NCBI GenBank assembly: GCA_021798835.1
Contig: JAJZBQ010000003.1
Location: forward strand, 62,001 to 126,000
Origin: Pseudomonadota bacterium
GTDB taxonomy: Bacteria; Pseudomonadota; Gammaproteobacteria; Burkholderiales; Ferrovaceae
Length of the DNA: 64,000 nucleotides
Direction: 5' to 3'
Part shown: positions 32,575 to 42,061 of the stretch, one piece after another
Position numbering within the stretch: position 1 is the stretch's first letter
How the letters are laid out: every line of letters begins with the position of its first letter
Translations under genes and position numbers: made by a program
Notes under the pieces: model-generated
Seen by the model: the letters and a program-made list of their open reading frames with translations, nothing else
Told to the model about the DNA's origin: nothing
The model's database searches: none

Positions 32575-33363
32575 TCATGGATGCACATACTGAAATCCAA
32601 AGCCCCCCATTTCCGATAGGGTACCCGCAATTCCCGGAGTGAGAATCACGCCAGGAATCAGATGATTGGTCAACTCAGCGACCATTTGTGGCACCGTGAG
32701 TTTGTCAGGATTCACCCCTTCTCCATGTAATCGATGGCAAACCTCGAAAATGGAGTTGTGGCAAGCAAGAAAAACAACTCCTCTGGCCTGTAACACCGGA
32801 ATACTATTATCAGCCGGAGAGAAGACACCGTTTTCATCCTGGAATTCCTTGGCATCGGCATGAGCCGCCTCAGGAATTTTAAGAAAATGATTTTCCTGAT
32901 ACTTTCCACCCGTCAACTTGGCTATCTGGTACTTCTCCCAGATGTGGGCATCATAAAGCGCCAGATGGGCCATTCCATGCGTCGCCGATACCGCCAGGAA
33001 GTCAGGATGATGAAATGCCCATATCTGACAATTCAGACTGTTGCGCATCAAATTGAGCCAAGGTCCGTCCAGGATGGCTTGGTCCCAAACCTGTTTGTGT
33101 TTTCCCTGATAATGGAGCACCGCATCCAATGCCTCGGCATCCCACTGATCCCGTTGTGTGAGAATCATGGGGACTTCCTTGAAGTCCCTGCGCCTGGGAA
33201 TACCTGCCAACTGCTGCTGCAATTCCTCCAAGGTCTTGGCCCCAGCCGGCATAAGGGATAACTCTCCCGATTGAGCCGCCTGTACAGACGATGCCCCCAT
33301 GGTCAAACCAACCAGCCCACTGCCGGCCACTACTCCCAATACTGTACGCCGTGACAATCCCAT
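32575..33363 (-). CDS. Tat-exported protein with DsrE-like C-terminal domain
   Basis: The 262-residue product begins with a twin-arginine signal (SRRTVLGVVAGSGLVG, cleavage near VQAAQ), so it is exported folded and may bind a cofactor. The C-terminal third (GVVFLACHNSIFEVCHRL, then PGVILTPGIAGTLSEMGGFGFQYV) resembles DsrE/YchN-type domains, in which a cysteine after FL carries sulfur. The middle contains histidines (FHHPDFLAVSATHGMAHLALYDAH) that could bind metal. Relatives are usually annotated only as Tat-signal proteins. GAGGGG precedes the ATG at 33363. A sulfur-related periplasmic role is inferred from the fold resemblance and the neighbouring sulfide cluster; I cannot assign a reaction. 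Confidence 0.65.
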   Translation of the reverse strand: MGLSRRTVLGVVAGSGLVGLTMGASSVQAAQSGELSLMPAGAKTLEELQQQLAGIPRRRDFKEVPMILTQRDQWDAEALDAVLHYQGKHKQVWDQAILDGPWLNLMRNSLNCQIWAFHHPDFLAVSATHGMAHLALYDAHIWEKYQIAKLTGGKYQENHFLKIPEAAHADAKEFQDENGVFSPADNSIPVLQARGVVFLACHNSIFEVCHRLHGEGVNPDKLTVPQMVAELTNHLIPGVILTPGIAGTLSEMGGFGFQYVHP

Positions 33364-33494
33364 CACTTTCCCCTCTTTTCCGTTGGTAAGATGACTGCTT
33401 GGTCACCACTGTACCCACGATTTTCACCTTTGCCTACCCCCCAAATGGGTACTGTCACGCGGTTGGTCCTGCATATAGTCCGGGTATCTCAAAC

Positions 33495-35258
33495 TCAGTT
33501 AGCCATGGCCATTTCAGGTTGAAACCAACGTAACGTACGATGTAGCGTTACCACCCCCCCCACGATAATCAGTGTCGGAGCCTGCAATGACTCGCGGCAC
33601 GCCAGTTCGGGTAGTGTTGCCAGATCGCCCACCACCACACGCTGTCGTCGAGTTGTCCCCTGTTGGATAATGGCAGCAGGGGTGGTTGAGGGCAAGCCGT
33701 GCCGGCTTAATTCGCGGCAAAGGCGCTCCAACCCCTGCAATCCCATATAAACGACCAGCGTTTGTTGTGGACGCGCCAACGATTCCCAATCCATATCCTC
33801 CTGCGTTCCTTCCTTCATGTGCCCCGTCACAAATACACAAGATTGGGCATAGTCACGATGGGTCAACGGAATACCCGCATAAGCCGCAATCCCCGAAGCC
33901 GCCGTAATACCCGGCACGACTTCAAAAGATATGCCCTGTTCGGCCAAGGTTTCAATTTCCTCACCCCCACGACCAAAGATAAAAGGATCTCCCCCTTTAA
34001 GGCGCACGACCCTTTGGCCTGTATGCGCCAACCGTACCAGCAATGCATTGATTCCTTCCTGGGCTAGCGTATGGTTGCCACGTTGCTTGCCAACATAAAT
34101 TCGTTGAACACCCGAAGGAATCTGATCCAGAATGGCCTGAGATACCAGATTATCATGAACCACCACCTGAGCCTGCTGAATACAACGTTGAGCCTTGACT
34201 GTCAGCAAGTCAGGATCTCCAGGACCTGCGCCGACCAAAAACACTTTCCCCACGGATATCCTCTGCTGAAGGGAAAATCCTTTCAATGAACCGCGATCTC
34301 GCTCTGCCCAGCAATGATCCACCCACTCGCGTGCATGGTCCGGGTCGTCATACCGCCCCATCGCCACCAATGCCAGCGCCGCCGTTTCACACACCGCTGC
34401 CCGCGCATATTCATCTTCCTCGCGCCCTTCCCACAGTGCCATCAAGCGCCGACAATCCATCTCGTCATCACGCAGGTGACGCTGCACAAAACACGCAGGT
34501 CTGACGATAAGCCGAGCATTCCCCGCACGAACCAGGGAAACCTCAGTCACTCCATCGGGATTGATTTCCGCCTCACCTCCTTCTCCCTTGAAAACCATCA
34601 TCCCTGCATCTTCAAGCAAAATCGCGGCTTCACGATGAACGCGGTCATAGCCCGGATGGAAAATACCCATGAACGAAGTCTGAGCATGCCCAGGATTGAC
34701 CATACGCGCCACACTATGGATGGGGGATCTCAACCCCAGAATCGATTTCAAATCCAGCCATCGCTGAAGATGGAGGCTAAATCCCGAGACTGGTAAAAAA
34801 GCAAACGAGCAGGCATCCAGGTGTTCCATCGCCTGACTCAGGCTGTGTGCCACCGGGAGCCCCATCGCCACCAATGCGTTTGGAACATAGCATCGTCCTG
34901 AATCTCCTGACGCGAGACCATGCATCAAGATGCGAATTTTTTGCTGGGCCAGCAACCATGCCGACAAAACATACCACGGCAGTTGCCGCCGTTTACCGGC
35001 ATAACTGGGCCAGTCAAGGTCTACCTGCCCCATGGCCGGCAACCGGGCACGGCGCAATGCGCGCACCATCCCGGCCACTTCAGCGGGAATCTCCTCTTTG
35101 AGACGCAACAAGGACAGAAAAGCCCCCACCTGTTCGGGACGCACCGAGCCAGCCAACAACATTTCCATGGCGGCTTCGGCTTCTTCTTCAGTCAGTGAGC
35201 GCGCCCCGCGTCGGCCTTTGCCGAGTATTTGAATAAATCTTGCAAACGGATGTTCCAT
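33495..35258 (-). CDS. Fusion: TrpD2/YbiB-like domain plus uroporphyrinogen-III C-methyltransferase
   Basis: The 587-residue product joins two families. Residues 1 to about 325 resemble YbiB/TrpD2, the nucleic-acid-binding relatives of anthranilate phosphoribosyltransferase ([44 protein letters not shown]). Residues from about 337 are a complete SUMT/CobA domain ([37 protein letters not shown]) that methylates uroporphyrinogen III at C2 and C7 to give precorrin-2, for sirohaem or cobalamin. No ferrochelatase/dehydrogenase (CysG-N) part is present. The ATG at 35258 is best supported, though the ribosome site is weak. The two are often neighbours in nitrate or sulfite assimilation loci; here they share one frame. 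It lies 26 bases after a response-regulator gene and may be cotranscribed. Confidence 0.88.
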   Translation of the reverse strand: MEHPFARFIQILGKGRRGARSLTEEEAEAAMEMLLAGSVRPEQVGAFLSLLRLKEEIPAEVAGMVRALRRARLPAMGQVDLDWPSYAGKRRQLPWYVLSAWLLAQQKIRILMHGLASGDSGRCYVPNALVAMGLPVAHSLSQAMEHLDACSFAFLPVSGFSLHLQRWLDLKSILGLRSPIHSVARMVNPGHAQTSFMGIFHPGYDRVHREAAILLEDAGMMVFKGEGGEAEINPDGVTEVSLVRAGNARLIVRPACFVQRHLRDDEMDCRRLMALWEGREEDEYARAAVCETAALALVAMGRYDDPDHAREWVDHCWAERDRGSLKGFSLQQRISVGKVFLVGAGPGDPDLLTVKAQRCIQQAQVVVHDNLVSQAILDQIPSGVQRIYVGKQRGNHTLAQEGINALLVRLAHTGQRVVRLKGGDPFIFGRGGEEIETLAEQGISFEVVPGITAASGIAAYAGIPLTHRDYAQSCVFVTGHMKEGTQEDMDWESLARPQQTLVVYMGLQGLERLCRELSRHGLPSTTPAAIIQQGTTRRQRVVVGDLATLPELACRESLQAPTLIIVGGVVTLHRTLRWFQPEMAMAN

Positions 35259-35284
35259 GATTATTTTTCTCTTAACAAATCCGT

Positions 35285-35662
35285 TCAACGTACGGAACAA
35301 CTTTTCAGAAGTCTCGATACGGTATCAGCAAACGTACGGACATCAATGGGTTTGTCGATATAGCCATCAAATCCAACGGTCAGCATCAACTCACGCTCTC
35401 CTTTCATGGCACTGGCCGTCAATACCACGATCGGAATATGGGCTGTCACAGGATTCGCCCTAAGTGCTGTCATGGACTGACGACCATCCATAACCGGCAT
35501 ACGAAGGTCCATGAGAATCAAATCCACCGACTCGACTTCAGCGATATGTAACGCTTCACTCCCATTAATCGCCGTCACAACCTCGAAACCAGACAGTTCC
35601 AACGTTGCGCGCGTTAACTCCAGGTTCATCGGATTGTCATCGACAACCAGTATTCGGCTCAC
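35285..35662 (-). CDS. Single-domain response regulator (CheY/DivK-like)
   Basis: The 125-residue product is a lone receiver with acidic pocket VVDDN, phosphoacceptor D52 in [12 protein letters not shown], and the conserved lysine in YIDKP. It has no output domain and probably relays phosphate or acts by protein contact, as for DivK. The start is GTG at 35662, immediately after the hybrid kinase stop, with GGAGG nearby, so it is coupled to that kinase and is likely its partner. Confidence 0.92.
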   Translation of the reverse strand: MSRILVVDDNPMNLELTRATLELSGFEVVTAINGSEALHIAEVESVDLILMDLRMPVMDGRQSMTALRANPVTAHIPIVVLTASAMKGERELMLTVGFDGYIDKPIDVRTFADTVSRLLKSCSVR

Positions 35663-38600
35663 TTATTCCTCCTCATCCGAACAGATGCACTGATCACCCC
35701 CTCGCTCAAGTGCTTGGGCCAGACGCAAATTCAGCCGACCTATCAACGCTTCCGGCTTCTGACCATCGTGACCAAATTGTACACATCCAAATGATGCCGT
35801 GAAATGTCCAACTTCACTGCCTGCAAGTGGAAACTTGTGAACACGGATGCGCAAGCGCAACTTCTCCGCCACACGTTCCGCCACATCCAAGGTGGTTCCA
35901 GTCAAAATCAGCATGAAGGAGGACTCTCCAGAGCGAACCAGCACATCTCCCTCACGGGTTACCGCATTAACCAGTTCCACGATTTCTCTGAGCGCCGCCA
36001 CACCCCAATGTTGCCCATATTTTTGGACATGGGTCTCATACCCTTCCAATTGCCAACCCACCAGCGCAAAGGTCTGACCATAACGGTCTGCCCGGTTGCA
36101 TTCCTGCATCAGGCGCAACTGACGATAGCGCAAGTTGTAACAACGCAGAACACTATCCATGAGACGCGCTTGAACCGGGTACAGCAATTCCATGGAACGC
36201 AATTCGCGCAGCAAATCTGCTCGTCCCGTGTTCCCTTTGGTTAATACTTTCTCAACCTCCTGTCCTAACTGCATCACTTCTTCACGCGTAAGATCCTTCG
36301 CTGAAAAGATCACCACCGGAATATCACACGCCGTGGGATGGCGTTTTAATTCCTCGACAACCTCAAACCCACTCATGCCGGGCATCATCAAATCCAGAAT
36401 GATCAGATCCGGATCATGTTCTATGGCTGCTTGAATACCATCGCGTCCATTGGCCGCCAGTAACAGTCGGTATCCGTGCCCACGCAAGCATTCCTTGATG
36501 TACTCGCGCACAATCGCTTCATCGTCAATCACAAGTACCGTCAACCCGGGGGCATGAGGGCTTTGGCGGCCATGTCGGGTGATAAGATCGACCAACTCGT
36601 TTTTGGATACCCGTTTGTCCATGGTATCTACCGTTCCTAGGGAAAAACTTGGGCAATCTGCTTCTCCGCCCAGTAGTACCAGCGGGATGTGGCGCGTTGC
36701 TTTGCGCGAGCGCAATTGATGCAACTGACGATAAATATCCACCGGATCTTCTGGTATGCCAACCATGATCAAAAACGGGGACATTTCTTCGGCAAGTTGC
36801 TCGACATGCAACAAATCACTCAATTCCCCCTGATACCCTTCTTCGCGCAACAGGTCAGACACCGCTGCTGCACGCCCCTTATCTTCATCCACAATTAAAA
36901 TTACGGGCAAATTTGCCAACTCGCCCACAGTGTCTTCCACTACCTCCATGGGTAAACGAGACTGATCTTCGGATGGCAACAATTCAACCGGGATCAGTCC
37001 ATTCGCCGGTCCTTCCACCAAACGTACCGGAAGAGAAAAAGCAAACAAACTTCCTTCTCCAACACGACTTTCCACCCGAATGGACCCACCTTGCATCTCC
37101 AACAAGCGACGCACCAATGTCAATCCAAGACCCGTCCCCCCATACTCTCTCGTCAATCCACCTTCCGCCTGAACAAAAGGATGAAATATGCGTTCGATAT
37201 CAGCACTGGCAATTCCGATACCATTGTCACGTACCCAGCCATCCAGCACTCCATCCCCATGCTGTCCTTGAATGGAAAATCCCACTTCTATCTGCCCTTC
37301 TTCCGGGGTGAACTTGATAGCATTGCCAATCAAATTGACCCAGACCTGCTGTAATTTACCTCCATCCAGATAAGTGGTCAGTTCTCCTTCAGGAATCACA
37401 AGATGCACTTGCTGACGTTTCTTGTCATACAGTGGCTTGAGATGGTTGACGATAAATCTGAGAATAGTCCCCGGAATAACGGGTTCGTGATGAATCTCCA
37501 GCATTCCCGCCTCGATTTTGGACAAGTCCAGCAAGCTGTTGATCAATTCAAGCAAGCGCTTGCCACTGACATTGACATGCTCGATATAATCGCGATGCTT
37601 GGTGGGCATGTCCCCCGTCTGTACCAACAGCAGGTCGGAAAATCCAATAATGGCATTCAACGGCGTACGCAATTCATGACTGGTATTGGCCAAGAACTGA
37701 TTTTTTGCCTCACTGGCATGACGAAGTTCTTCGTTCATCAATTCCAGTTCGATTTCCCGGGTACGTAACAACCGATTTGACCCCTTCAGGTCTGATGTTC
37801 GCTCAATCAATTCATGGTTGGCCTGTTGCAATCGTTCAAACTGTTGTGCATTGGACAACGCTACCGCACAACTGGAGGCCAACATGCGAACGATTGACTC
37901 ATCTTCCTCGGTAAAGGGTTCTCCTCCCCGCTTGTCTGTCAGATACAACGCACCGATCATCTCACCTGCAAAGTCAATGGGTACCCCCAAAAAGGATGTC
38001 ATCGCAGGGTGTCCTGCCGGAAAACCGCTGGATTGGGGATGTTGTGCAATACAATCCAACCGCAGGATCTTCCGTTCATTCCACAATATCCCCAGTAACC
38101 CCTTACCTTGAGGCCATTGACCCTGCATTTTTGCCATGGAAGATTCATCCATGCCCATGGGCAAAAATCGTTTTTCACCTTCTTTCAAATAGGACAACAT
38201 CACATAGCGAGCCCCCGTCAATTGCATGGCCAACTCACCTATTTTTTTCAGTACCACTTCATCGACCAACTCCCGTGACAATGCGATCACCGCCTCAGAA
38301 AGCCGTATCTGACGTACCGTCTGATCTTTCAATCGCATAAGCAGGTCGTGATAAATTCTGGCCAGATCACCCAATTCATCACGCCGTTCCAGTGACATAG
38401 GATCAACCCAAGTATCCGATTCTCCCATCCGTTGCGCACTGGCTTGCAGCCGAATAATGGGACGAATCACCTCACGCATGACCAACCCCATGAGCAACAT
38501 CCCCACAGTTCCAATAAATCCCAAAACAGACCATAATATCTTCCAGCGCAGAACATCCTGGCGCTGCGTCAAGGACTGCATCGGTATCGACAGTTGGAGA

Positions 38601-39127
38601 ACCCCCCTGACCGAAGCCGGATCATACCCATGGCAACTGAGACAAGCAGGTTCCAAAGTGATCGGCAGTAATAATGTCAACTGTCCTTGATCAAGGATTT
38701 TCGATTCGATACCCGCACTGGCCTTGGCCAAGGGAGCCAGCCAGTGCGGGTCAATGACAGCAGCCACAGGAGCAGTCGGACGACGAACGAAGTGAAAACG
38801 TTTCTGCCAGATGTCCACATGATCAATGGTCTGGTTATCCACGAAAGCCTCATGACCATCCCGACGATAAATACGTATTTGGCTGAATTGGGTACTTTCC
38901 CGGATCCGCTGTAGCCAGGCATGGGCTACGGTTCCCTCCCCAGATAACATGATTGTCTTCAGACTGGACACCACCACCAAGCCTGACTGCTCGGCATACT
39001 GCTCGGCTTCACGAGTCATGCTGTGGCGTTCCATACGATCCAGCCAGATAAGGCCCGACACCAGCAACGGGATCATCACGATCCCCAGCAACAAACTCAA
39101 TCGCATTCCTATGCGCGATCTAACCAT
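35663..39127 (-). CDS. Hybrid sensor histidine kinase with CxxCH haem-type sensor
   Basis: The 1154-residue product has membrane helices at about 10-28 and 196-218 flanking a periplasmic Tll0287-like (DUF3365) domain with ACLSCH at 161-166, a covalent haem c motif. It continues with HAMP (about 218-270), GAF (about 285-425), HisKA with H484 in SHELRTP, HATPase_c (NAIKFTPEEG, DNGIGI, GGTGLGL), a degenerate receiver (742-855, usual Asp replaced by the LIMVGIPEDP context), a good receiver (862-980, D912), and a degenerate GGDEF-like domain (about 1000-1145, RSGESSF instead of GGDEF). It probably senses redox state or a gas through haem. Its start overlaps the HTH-REC gene by eight bases. Confidence 0.9.
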   Translation of the reverse strand: MVRSRIGMRLSLLLGIVMIPLLVSGLIWLDRMERHSMTREAEQYAEQSGLVVVSSLKTIMLSGEGTVAHAWLQRIRESTQFSQIRIYRRDGHEAFVDNQTIDHVDIWQKRFHFVRRPTAPVAAVIDPHWLAPLAKASAGIESKILDQGQLTLLLPITLEPACLSCHGYDPASVRGVLQLSIPMQSLTQRQDVLRWKILWSVLGFIGTVGMLLMGLVMREVIRPIIRLQASAQRMGESDTWVDPMSLERRDELGDLARIYHDLLMRLKDQTVRQIRLSEAVIALSRELVDEVVLKKIGELAMQLTGARYVMLSYLKEGEKRFLPMGMDESSMAKMQGQWPQGKGLLGILWNERKILRLDCIAQHPQSSGFPAGHPAMTSFLGVPIDFAGEMIGALYLTDKRGGEPFTEEDESIVRMLASSCAVALSNAQQFERLQQANHELIERTSDLKGSNRLLRTREIELELMNEELRHASEAKNQFLANTSHELRTPLNAIIGFSDLLLVQTGDMPTKHRDYIEHVNVSGKRLLELINSLLDLSKIEAGMLEIHHEPVIPGTILRFIVNHLKPLYDKKRQQVHLVIPEGELTTYLDGGKLQQVWVNLIGNAIKFTPEEGQIEVGFSIQGQHGDGVLDGWVRDNGIGIASADIERIFHPFVQAEGGLTREYGGTGLGLTLVRRLLEMQGGSIRVESRVGEGSLFAFSLPVRLVEGPANGLIPVELLPSEDQSRLPMEVVEDTVGELANLPVILIVDEDKGRAAAVSDLLREEGYQGELSDLLHVEQLAEEMSPFLIMVGIPEDPVDIYRQLHQLRSRKATRHIPLVLLGGEADCPSFSLGTVDTMDKRVSKNELVDLITRHGRQSPHAPGLTVLVIDDEAIVREYIKECLRGHGYRLLLAANGRDGIQAAIEHDPDLIILDLMMPGMSGFEVVEELKRHPTACDIPVVIFSAKDLTREEVMQLGQEVEKVLTKGNTGRADLLRELRSMELLYPVQARLMDSVLRCYNLRYRQLRLMQECNRADRYGQTFALVGWQLEGYETHVQKYGQHWGVAALREIVELVNAVTREGDVLVRSGESSFMLILTGTTLDVAERVAEKLRLRIRVHKFPLAGSEVGHFTASFGCVQFGHDGQKPEALIGRLNLRLAQALERGGDQCICSDEEE

Positions 39128-39746
39128 GAGCCAATGCCTTCCCTATCCAGCCCTTTGCCTGCTTGGCCCGACAATGTGCTGACAGCGCCAGACAAGTGCC
39201 AACTACGTCCAGAAACCGCTGTGCTTCCAGCGGTTTTGGCAATACCGCCGCTACTCCACAGGATTTCATGACACGCAACAAGTCTGGATGGTCAGGAACG
39301 GCCGTAATCACGACAATGACCAGATGATCATGCTCGGTTCTCTCTCGGATTCGTCGCAAAACTTCCAAACCATCCATGCCAGGCATGAGAATGTCCAATA
39401 TCAACAATATGGGTTGCAAAGCACCCAGTTGCATCAATCCGGTGTATCCATCGTTGACAACATGCACACTCAGGGAAGACCGCCATGATTCCAGCAGCGC
39501 CAAATACAACGCGCAGGTCATCGGATCGTCATCGATGATCAATATACGGGAACTATCACTCTCCTCCGTCGTTTCCGATTTTTTCACCTCCTGGTCACGC
39601 ATAAATCGGGTCAATTCGTCCCTGGAAATTCTCCAATGTCCGCCTGGCGTACAATTCGCACGCAGTATTCCCCCTTGAATCCAGCGTTTGACCGTATTCA
39701 AGCCAACCCCCAGCATCCGTGCCGCATGGCCCGTCGTAACGTACAT
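39120..39746 (-). CDS. HTH-receiver protein (MerR/excisionase-type HTH, then REC)
   Basis: The 208-residue product has an N-terminal winged HTH of the MerR/BldC/excisionase type (YVTTGHAARMLGVGLNTVKRW, then GGHWRISRDEL; residues 1-50), a charged linker, then a receiver (about 66-190) with IIDDD, phosphoacceptor D118 in LILDILMPGMDG and a lysine in LPKPLE. This is the reverse of the usual receiver-then-HTH order. GGAGG lies five bases before the ATG at 39746 (an adjacent ATG is at 39749). It is the first gene of the kinase operon and likely the DNA-binding output of the pathway. Three CTATAC repeats lie upstream. Confidence 0.87.
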   Translation of the reverse strand: MYVTTGHAARMLGVGLNTVKRWIQGGILRANCTPGGHWRISRDELTRFMRDQEVKKSETTEESDSSRILIIDDDPMTCALYLALLESWRSSLSVHVVNDGYTGLMQLGALQPILLILDILMPGMDGLEVLRRIRERTEHDHLVIVVITAVPDHPDLLRVMKSCGVAAVLPKPLEAQRFLDVVGTCLALSAHCRAKQAKGWIGKALAHG

Positions 39747-39782
39747 CATCCCCTCCAAAAAAGCCGAAAAACTTCCCAAGCC

Positions 39783-39821
39783 AGTATAGTACGATTTTAA
39801 CAGTATAGACAGATTGTATAG
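39783..39821 (-). repeat. Three CTATAC direct repeats upstream of the HTH-receiver gene
   Basis: On the minus strand CTATAC occurs at 39816-39821, 39803-39808 and 39784-39789 (spacings 13 and 19), the last two extended to CTATACTG. They lie 37 to 75 bases before the HTH-receiver start, in the divergent gap with the HD-GYP gene. TATACT within two of them could also serve as a -10 box, so they may be promoter, operator or both. Confidence 0.5.
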
Positions 39822-39915
39822 TTTTACCGGGTCACGTATGATACCCGCCTGAGTAGGCAACATTAGCCATGAGTTCCATCCTTACGCAAAGCATCCCAAC
39901 TCAGACAATCCTGCT

Positions 39916-41013
39916 ATGACTGTACCTTCTTTATCCAAACTGACCAAAAAGTCCAGTCGAGTATTGGTCGTAGATGACGATCCCCATGCGCGTTTGCTGT
40001 GTGAGGCTCTTTTACAACGCGATAATCTGGAGACTGCGCTGGCTGAGACCGGACAACAGGCATTGGAACTGGTCCAAACATTCAAACCCCATCTCATCCT
40101 TCTGGATTTGATGATGCCAGGGATGAGCGGATACGAAGTCGTCAAGAAACTCAAACTGGATCCCCAAACGCGCTCTATCCCTGTGATTATGGTCAGCGCA
40201 TTGGAAGATCGCGAATCCCGTCTTCAGGGACTACAAGCCGGCGCCGAAGAATTTATCACCAAACCCATCGACCATCTGGATCTCAAGATCCGCGTCAAAA
40301 ATCTGTTACGGTTAAAAGAATTCAATGAATTTTTGGAACAGCATAACCAGATTCTGGAATCTCGCGTCGCAGAGCGAACTCGCGCCCTACATGAATCATT
40401 TGTAGAATCCATCAATACCCTCATGCGTGCCGCCGAGTTCCGCGATGATGAAACCGGAGATCACGTCAACCGGATCAGTCACTACAGTTTGGAACTGGCC
40501 CAGCATCTGGGCATGGACAAGGATTTCTGCAACCTGATTTTTTATGCCAGCCCTATGCATGACATCGGAAAAATTGGCATTCCCGATGCCGTGCTGCTGA
40601 AACCCATCAGTCTCACCCCAGATGAGTGGCACATCATGCAACAACACACCACCATCGGAGCACAAATCCTGGCCAACAATTCGTCCCCGTATCTCCGGAT
40701 GGGGCACGATATTGCCCTGAACCACCATGAACGCTGGGATGGCAGTGGTTATCCCAATAAACTGTCAGGCAACAGCATCCCCTTGCCAGCACGCATCATG
40801 CAACTCGTAGATGTCTACGATGCCCTGCGCAGCCGCCGTCCCTACAAATCGGCTTACGATCACGACACTGCCTTGAATATCATTCTCAACGGGGACGGAC
40901 GCACCTCCCCCTGCCATTTCGATCCCGCTATCCTGAGCACATTTGTAAAGTGCGCACCGACCATGCACGACATCTTCGATTCACTTAACCACCAATCAAC
41001 GCTCGATCCATAA
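39916..41013 (+). CDS. Response regulator with HD-GYP c-di-GMP phosphodiesterase domain
   Basis: The 365-residue product has a receiver at 14-130 (VVDDDPHARLL, phosphoacceptor D64 in LLDLMMPGMSG, lysine in ITKPID), a linker helix, then an HD-GYP domain. The domain shows H215-D216 in MHDIGKIGIPD and HHERWDGSGYP at 270-280, with the metal and GYP signature residues intact. It should hydrolyse c-di-GMP when phosphorylated. It is transcribed divergently from the HTH-receiver and kinase operon, which probably controls it. Confidence 0.94.
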   Translation: MTVPSLSKLTKKSSRVLVVDDDPHARLLCEALLQRDNLETALAETGQQALELVQTFKPHLILLDLMMPGMSGYEVVKKLKLDPQTRSIPVIMVSALEDRESRLQGLQAGAEEFITKPIDHLDLKIRVKNLLRLKEFNEFLEQHNQILESRVAERTRALHESFVESINTLMRAAEFRDDETGDHVNRISHYSLELAQHLGMDKDFCNLIFYASPMHDIGKIGIPDAVLLKPISLTPDEWHIMQQHTTIGAQILANNSSPYLRMGHDIALNHHERWDGSGYPNKLSGNSIPLPARIMQLVDVYDALRSRRPYKSAYDHDTALNIILNGDGRTSPCHFDPAILSTFVKCAPTMHDIFDSLNHQSTLDP

Positions 41014-41054
41014 AACCAATACATCATTCATGGCTGTCGTCGCAGCAGGGAGAC

Positions 41055-41384
41055 TCAATCCCCGCGTTCCAACCAATGCGCCTTGGGCATGACTGTCTTC
41101 CACGCATCCGCATCGGCAGGGGCCTCCTTGCGCTCTATGATAGCCGGCCAGCGTTTGGCCAACTCTGCATTGATCGCCAAAAACGCTCGCTGATTTTCAG
41201 GCACATCGTCCTCTGCGAAAATGGCCTCAGCAGGACATTCTGCGACACAGAGCGTGCAATCGATGCACTCATCCGGGTCAATAACCAAAAAGTTTGGCCC
41301 TTCACGAAAACAATCCACGGGACAAACATCGACACAATCCGTGTACTTGCAGCGGATACAAGATTCAGTCACAACATAGGTCAT
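41055..41384 (-). CDS. fdxA: Seven-iron ferredoxin
   Basis: The 109-residue electron carrier has [18 protein letters not shown] for a [3Fe-4S]/[4Fe-4S] pair and [12 protein letters not shown] for the second cluster. The C-terminal extension ([18 protein letters not shown]) is characteristic of FdxA of the Azotobacter type. AGGA precedes the ATG. It converges with the HD-GYP gene and diverges from thioredoxin across a 181-base gap. Confidence 0.93.
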   Translation of the reverse strand: MTYVVTESCIRCKYTDCVDVCPVDCFREGPNFLVIDPDECIDCTLCVAECPAEAIFAEDDVPENQRAFLAINAELAKRWPAIIERKEAPADADAWKTVMPKAHWLERGD

Positions 41385-41565
41385 GCGAAATTCCTCAACA
41401 ATGCTATCATCACCAATCAGCGGATTCTACCCCAATTGGTTCACCCAGGTATTTCGGGGGGGTTCTTTGCCTTCACCACACGGATGGTATAGCATGTTCC
41501 GATCATTCCCCCAGCATTCCAGGGGTTGAGTTTTCCATTTCACCTTTTTCATGAGGGTTCTCTTT

Positions 41566-41889
41566 ATGAGTACTGTGCACCACGTCACTGACCGCTCTTT
41601 TGAGCAAGATGTCCTGCAATCCCCCACCCCGGTTCTCCTGGATTTCTGGGCAGAATGGTGTGGTCCTTGCAAATTGATTGGCCCAATTCTCGAAGAAGCA
41701 GCACGTGACTACGGCGACCGAGTCAAAATTGCCAAATTGAATGTCGATGACAATCCAGAAATGGCACGCAAGTACGGGGTTCGAGGCATTCCCACGCTAC
41801 TCATGTTCAAAAACGGTAGCGTCGAAGGAACCAAGGTCGGTGCCTTGTCCAAATCCCAGTTAAACGCTTTTATTGACAGCCACCTGTAA
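41566..41889 (+). CDS. trxA: Thioredoxin
   Basis: The 107-residue dithiol oxidoreductase has the active site WAEWCGPCK, the cis-proline region GIPTLLMFK and no signal peptide. The ATG at 41566 has GAGGG eight bases upstream; an ATG at 41551 is less well placed. It precedes rho, a linkage (trxA-rho) seen across proteobacteria. A weak extended -10 (TGGTATAGC near 41485-41493) may serve as promoter. Confidence 0.95.
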   Translation: MSTVHHVTDRSFEQDVLQSPTPVLLDFWAEWCGPCKLIGPILEEAARDYGDRVKIAKLNVDDNPEMARKYGVRGIPTLLMFKNGSVEGTKVGALSKSQLNAFIDSHL

Positions 41890-41902
41890 TCTGCGTTAAC
41901 CT

Positions 41903-42001
41903 AGGTCCCTGATGCGTCCTGCTCGGGGACCTCGACAGTCGCATCGCCCGGCTCAAACTATCCTCCCGACCCAGTTGCCCATTCGATCTCCCAACCGGGA
42001 G
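41903..42001 (+). promoter_or_regulatory. C-rich rho leader with small hairpins
   Basis: The 172-base trxA-rho gap contains a hairpin AGGTCCC/GGGACCT (41903-41932) without a T tract, then a C-rich, G-poor stretch and a small CTCCC/GGGAG hairpin (41988-42001). In Escherichia coli the rho leader carries Rho loading sites used for autogenous termination; the composition here fits, but function is inference. Confidence 0.35.
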
Positions 42002-42061
42002 TTGGCACGGTAATACCCACTTCGGTCATTCTTTCATATTCATCACAAACTCCATTTCACC

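Noticed and set aside
33410..33450. TACCC/GGGTA inverted repeat upstream of the Tat-exported gene
   Set aside because: Only five-base arms and no T tract; not enough to call an operator or terminator.
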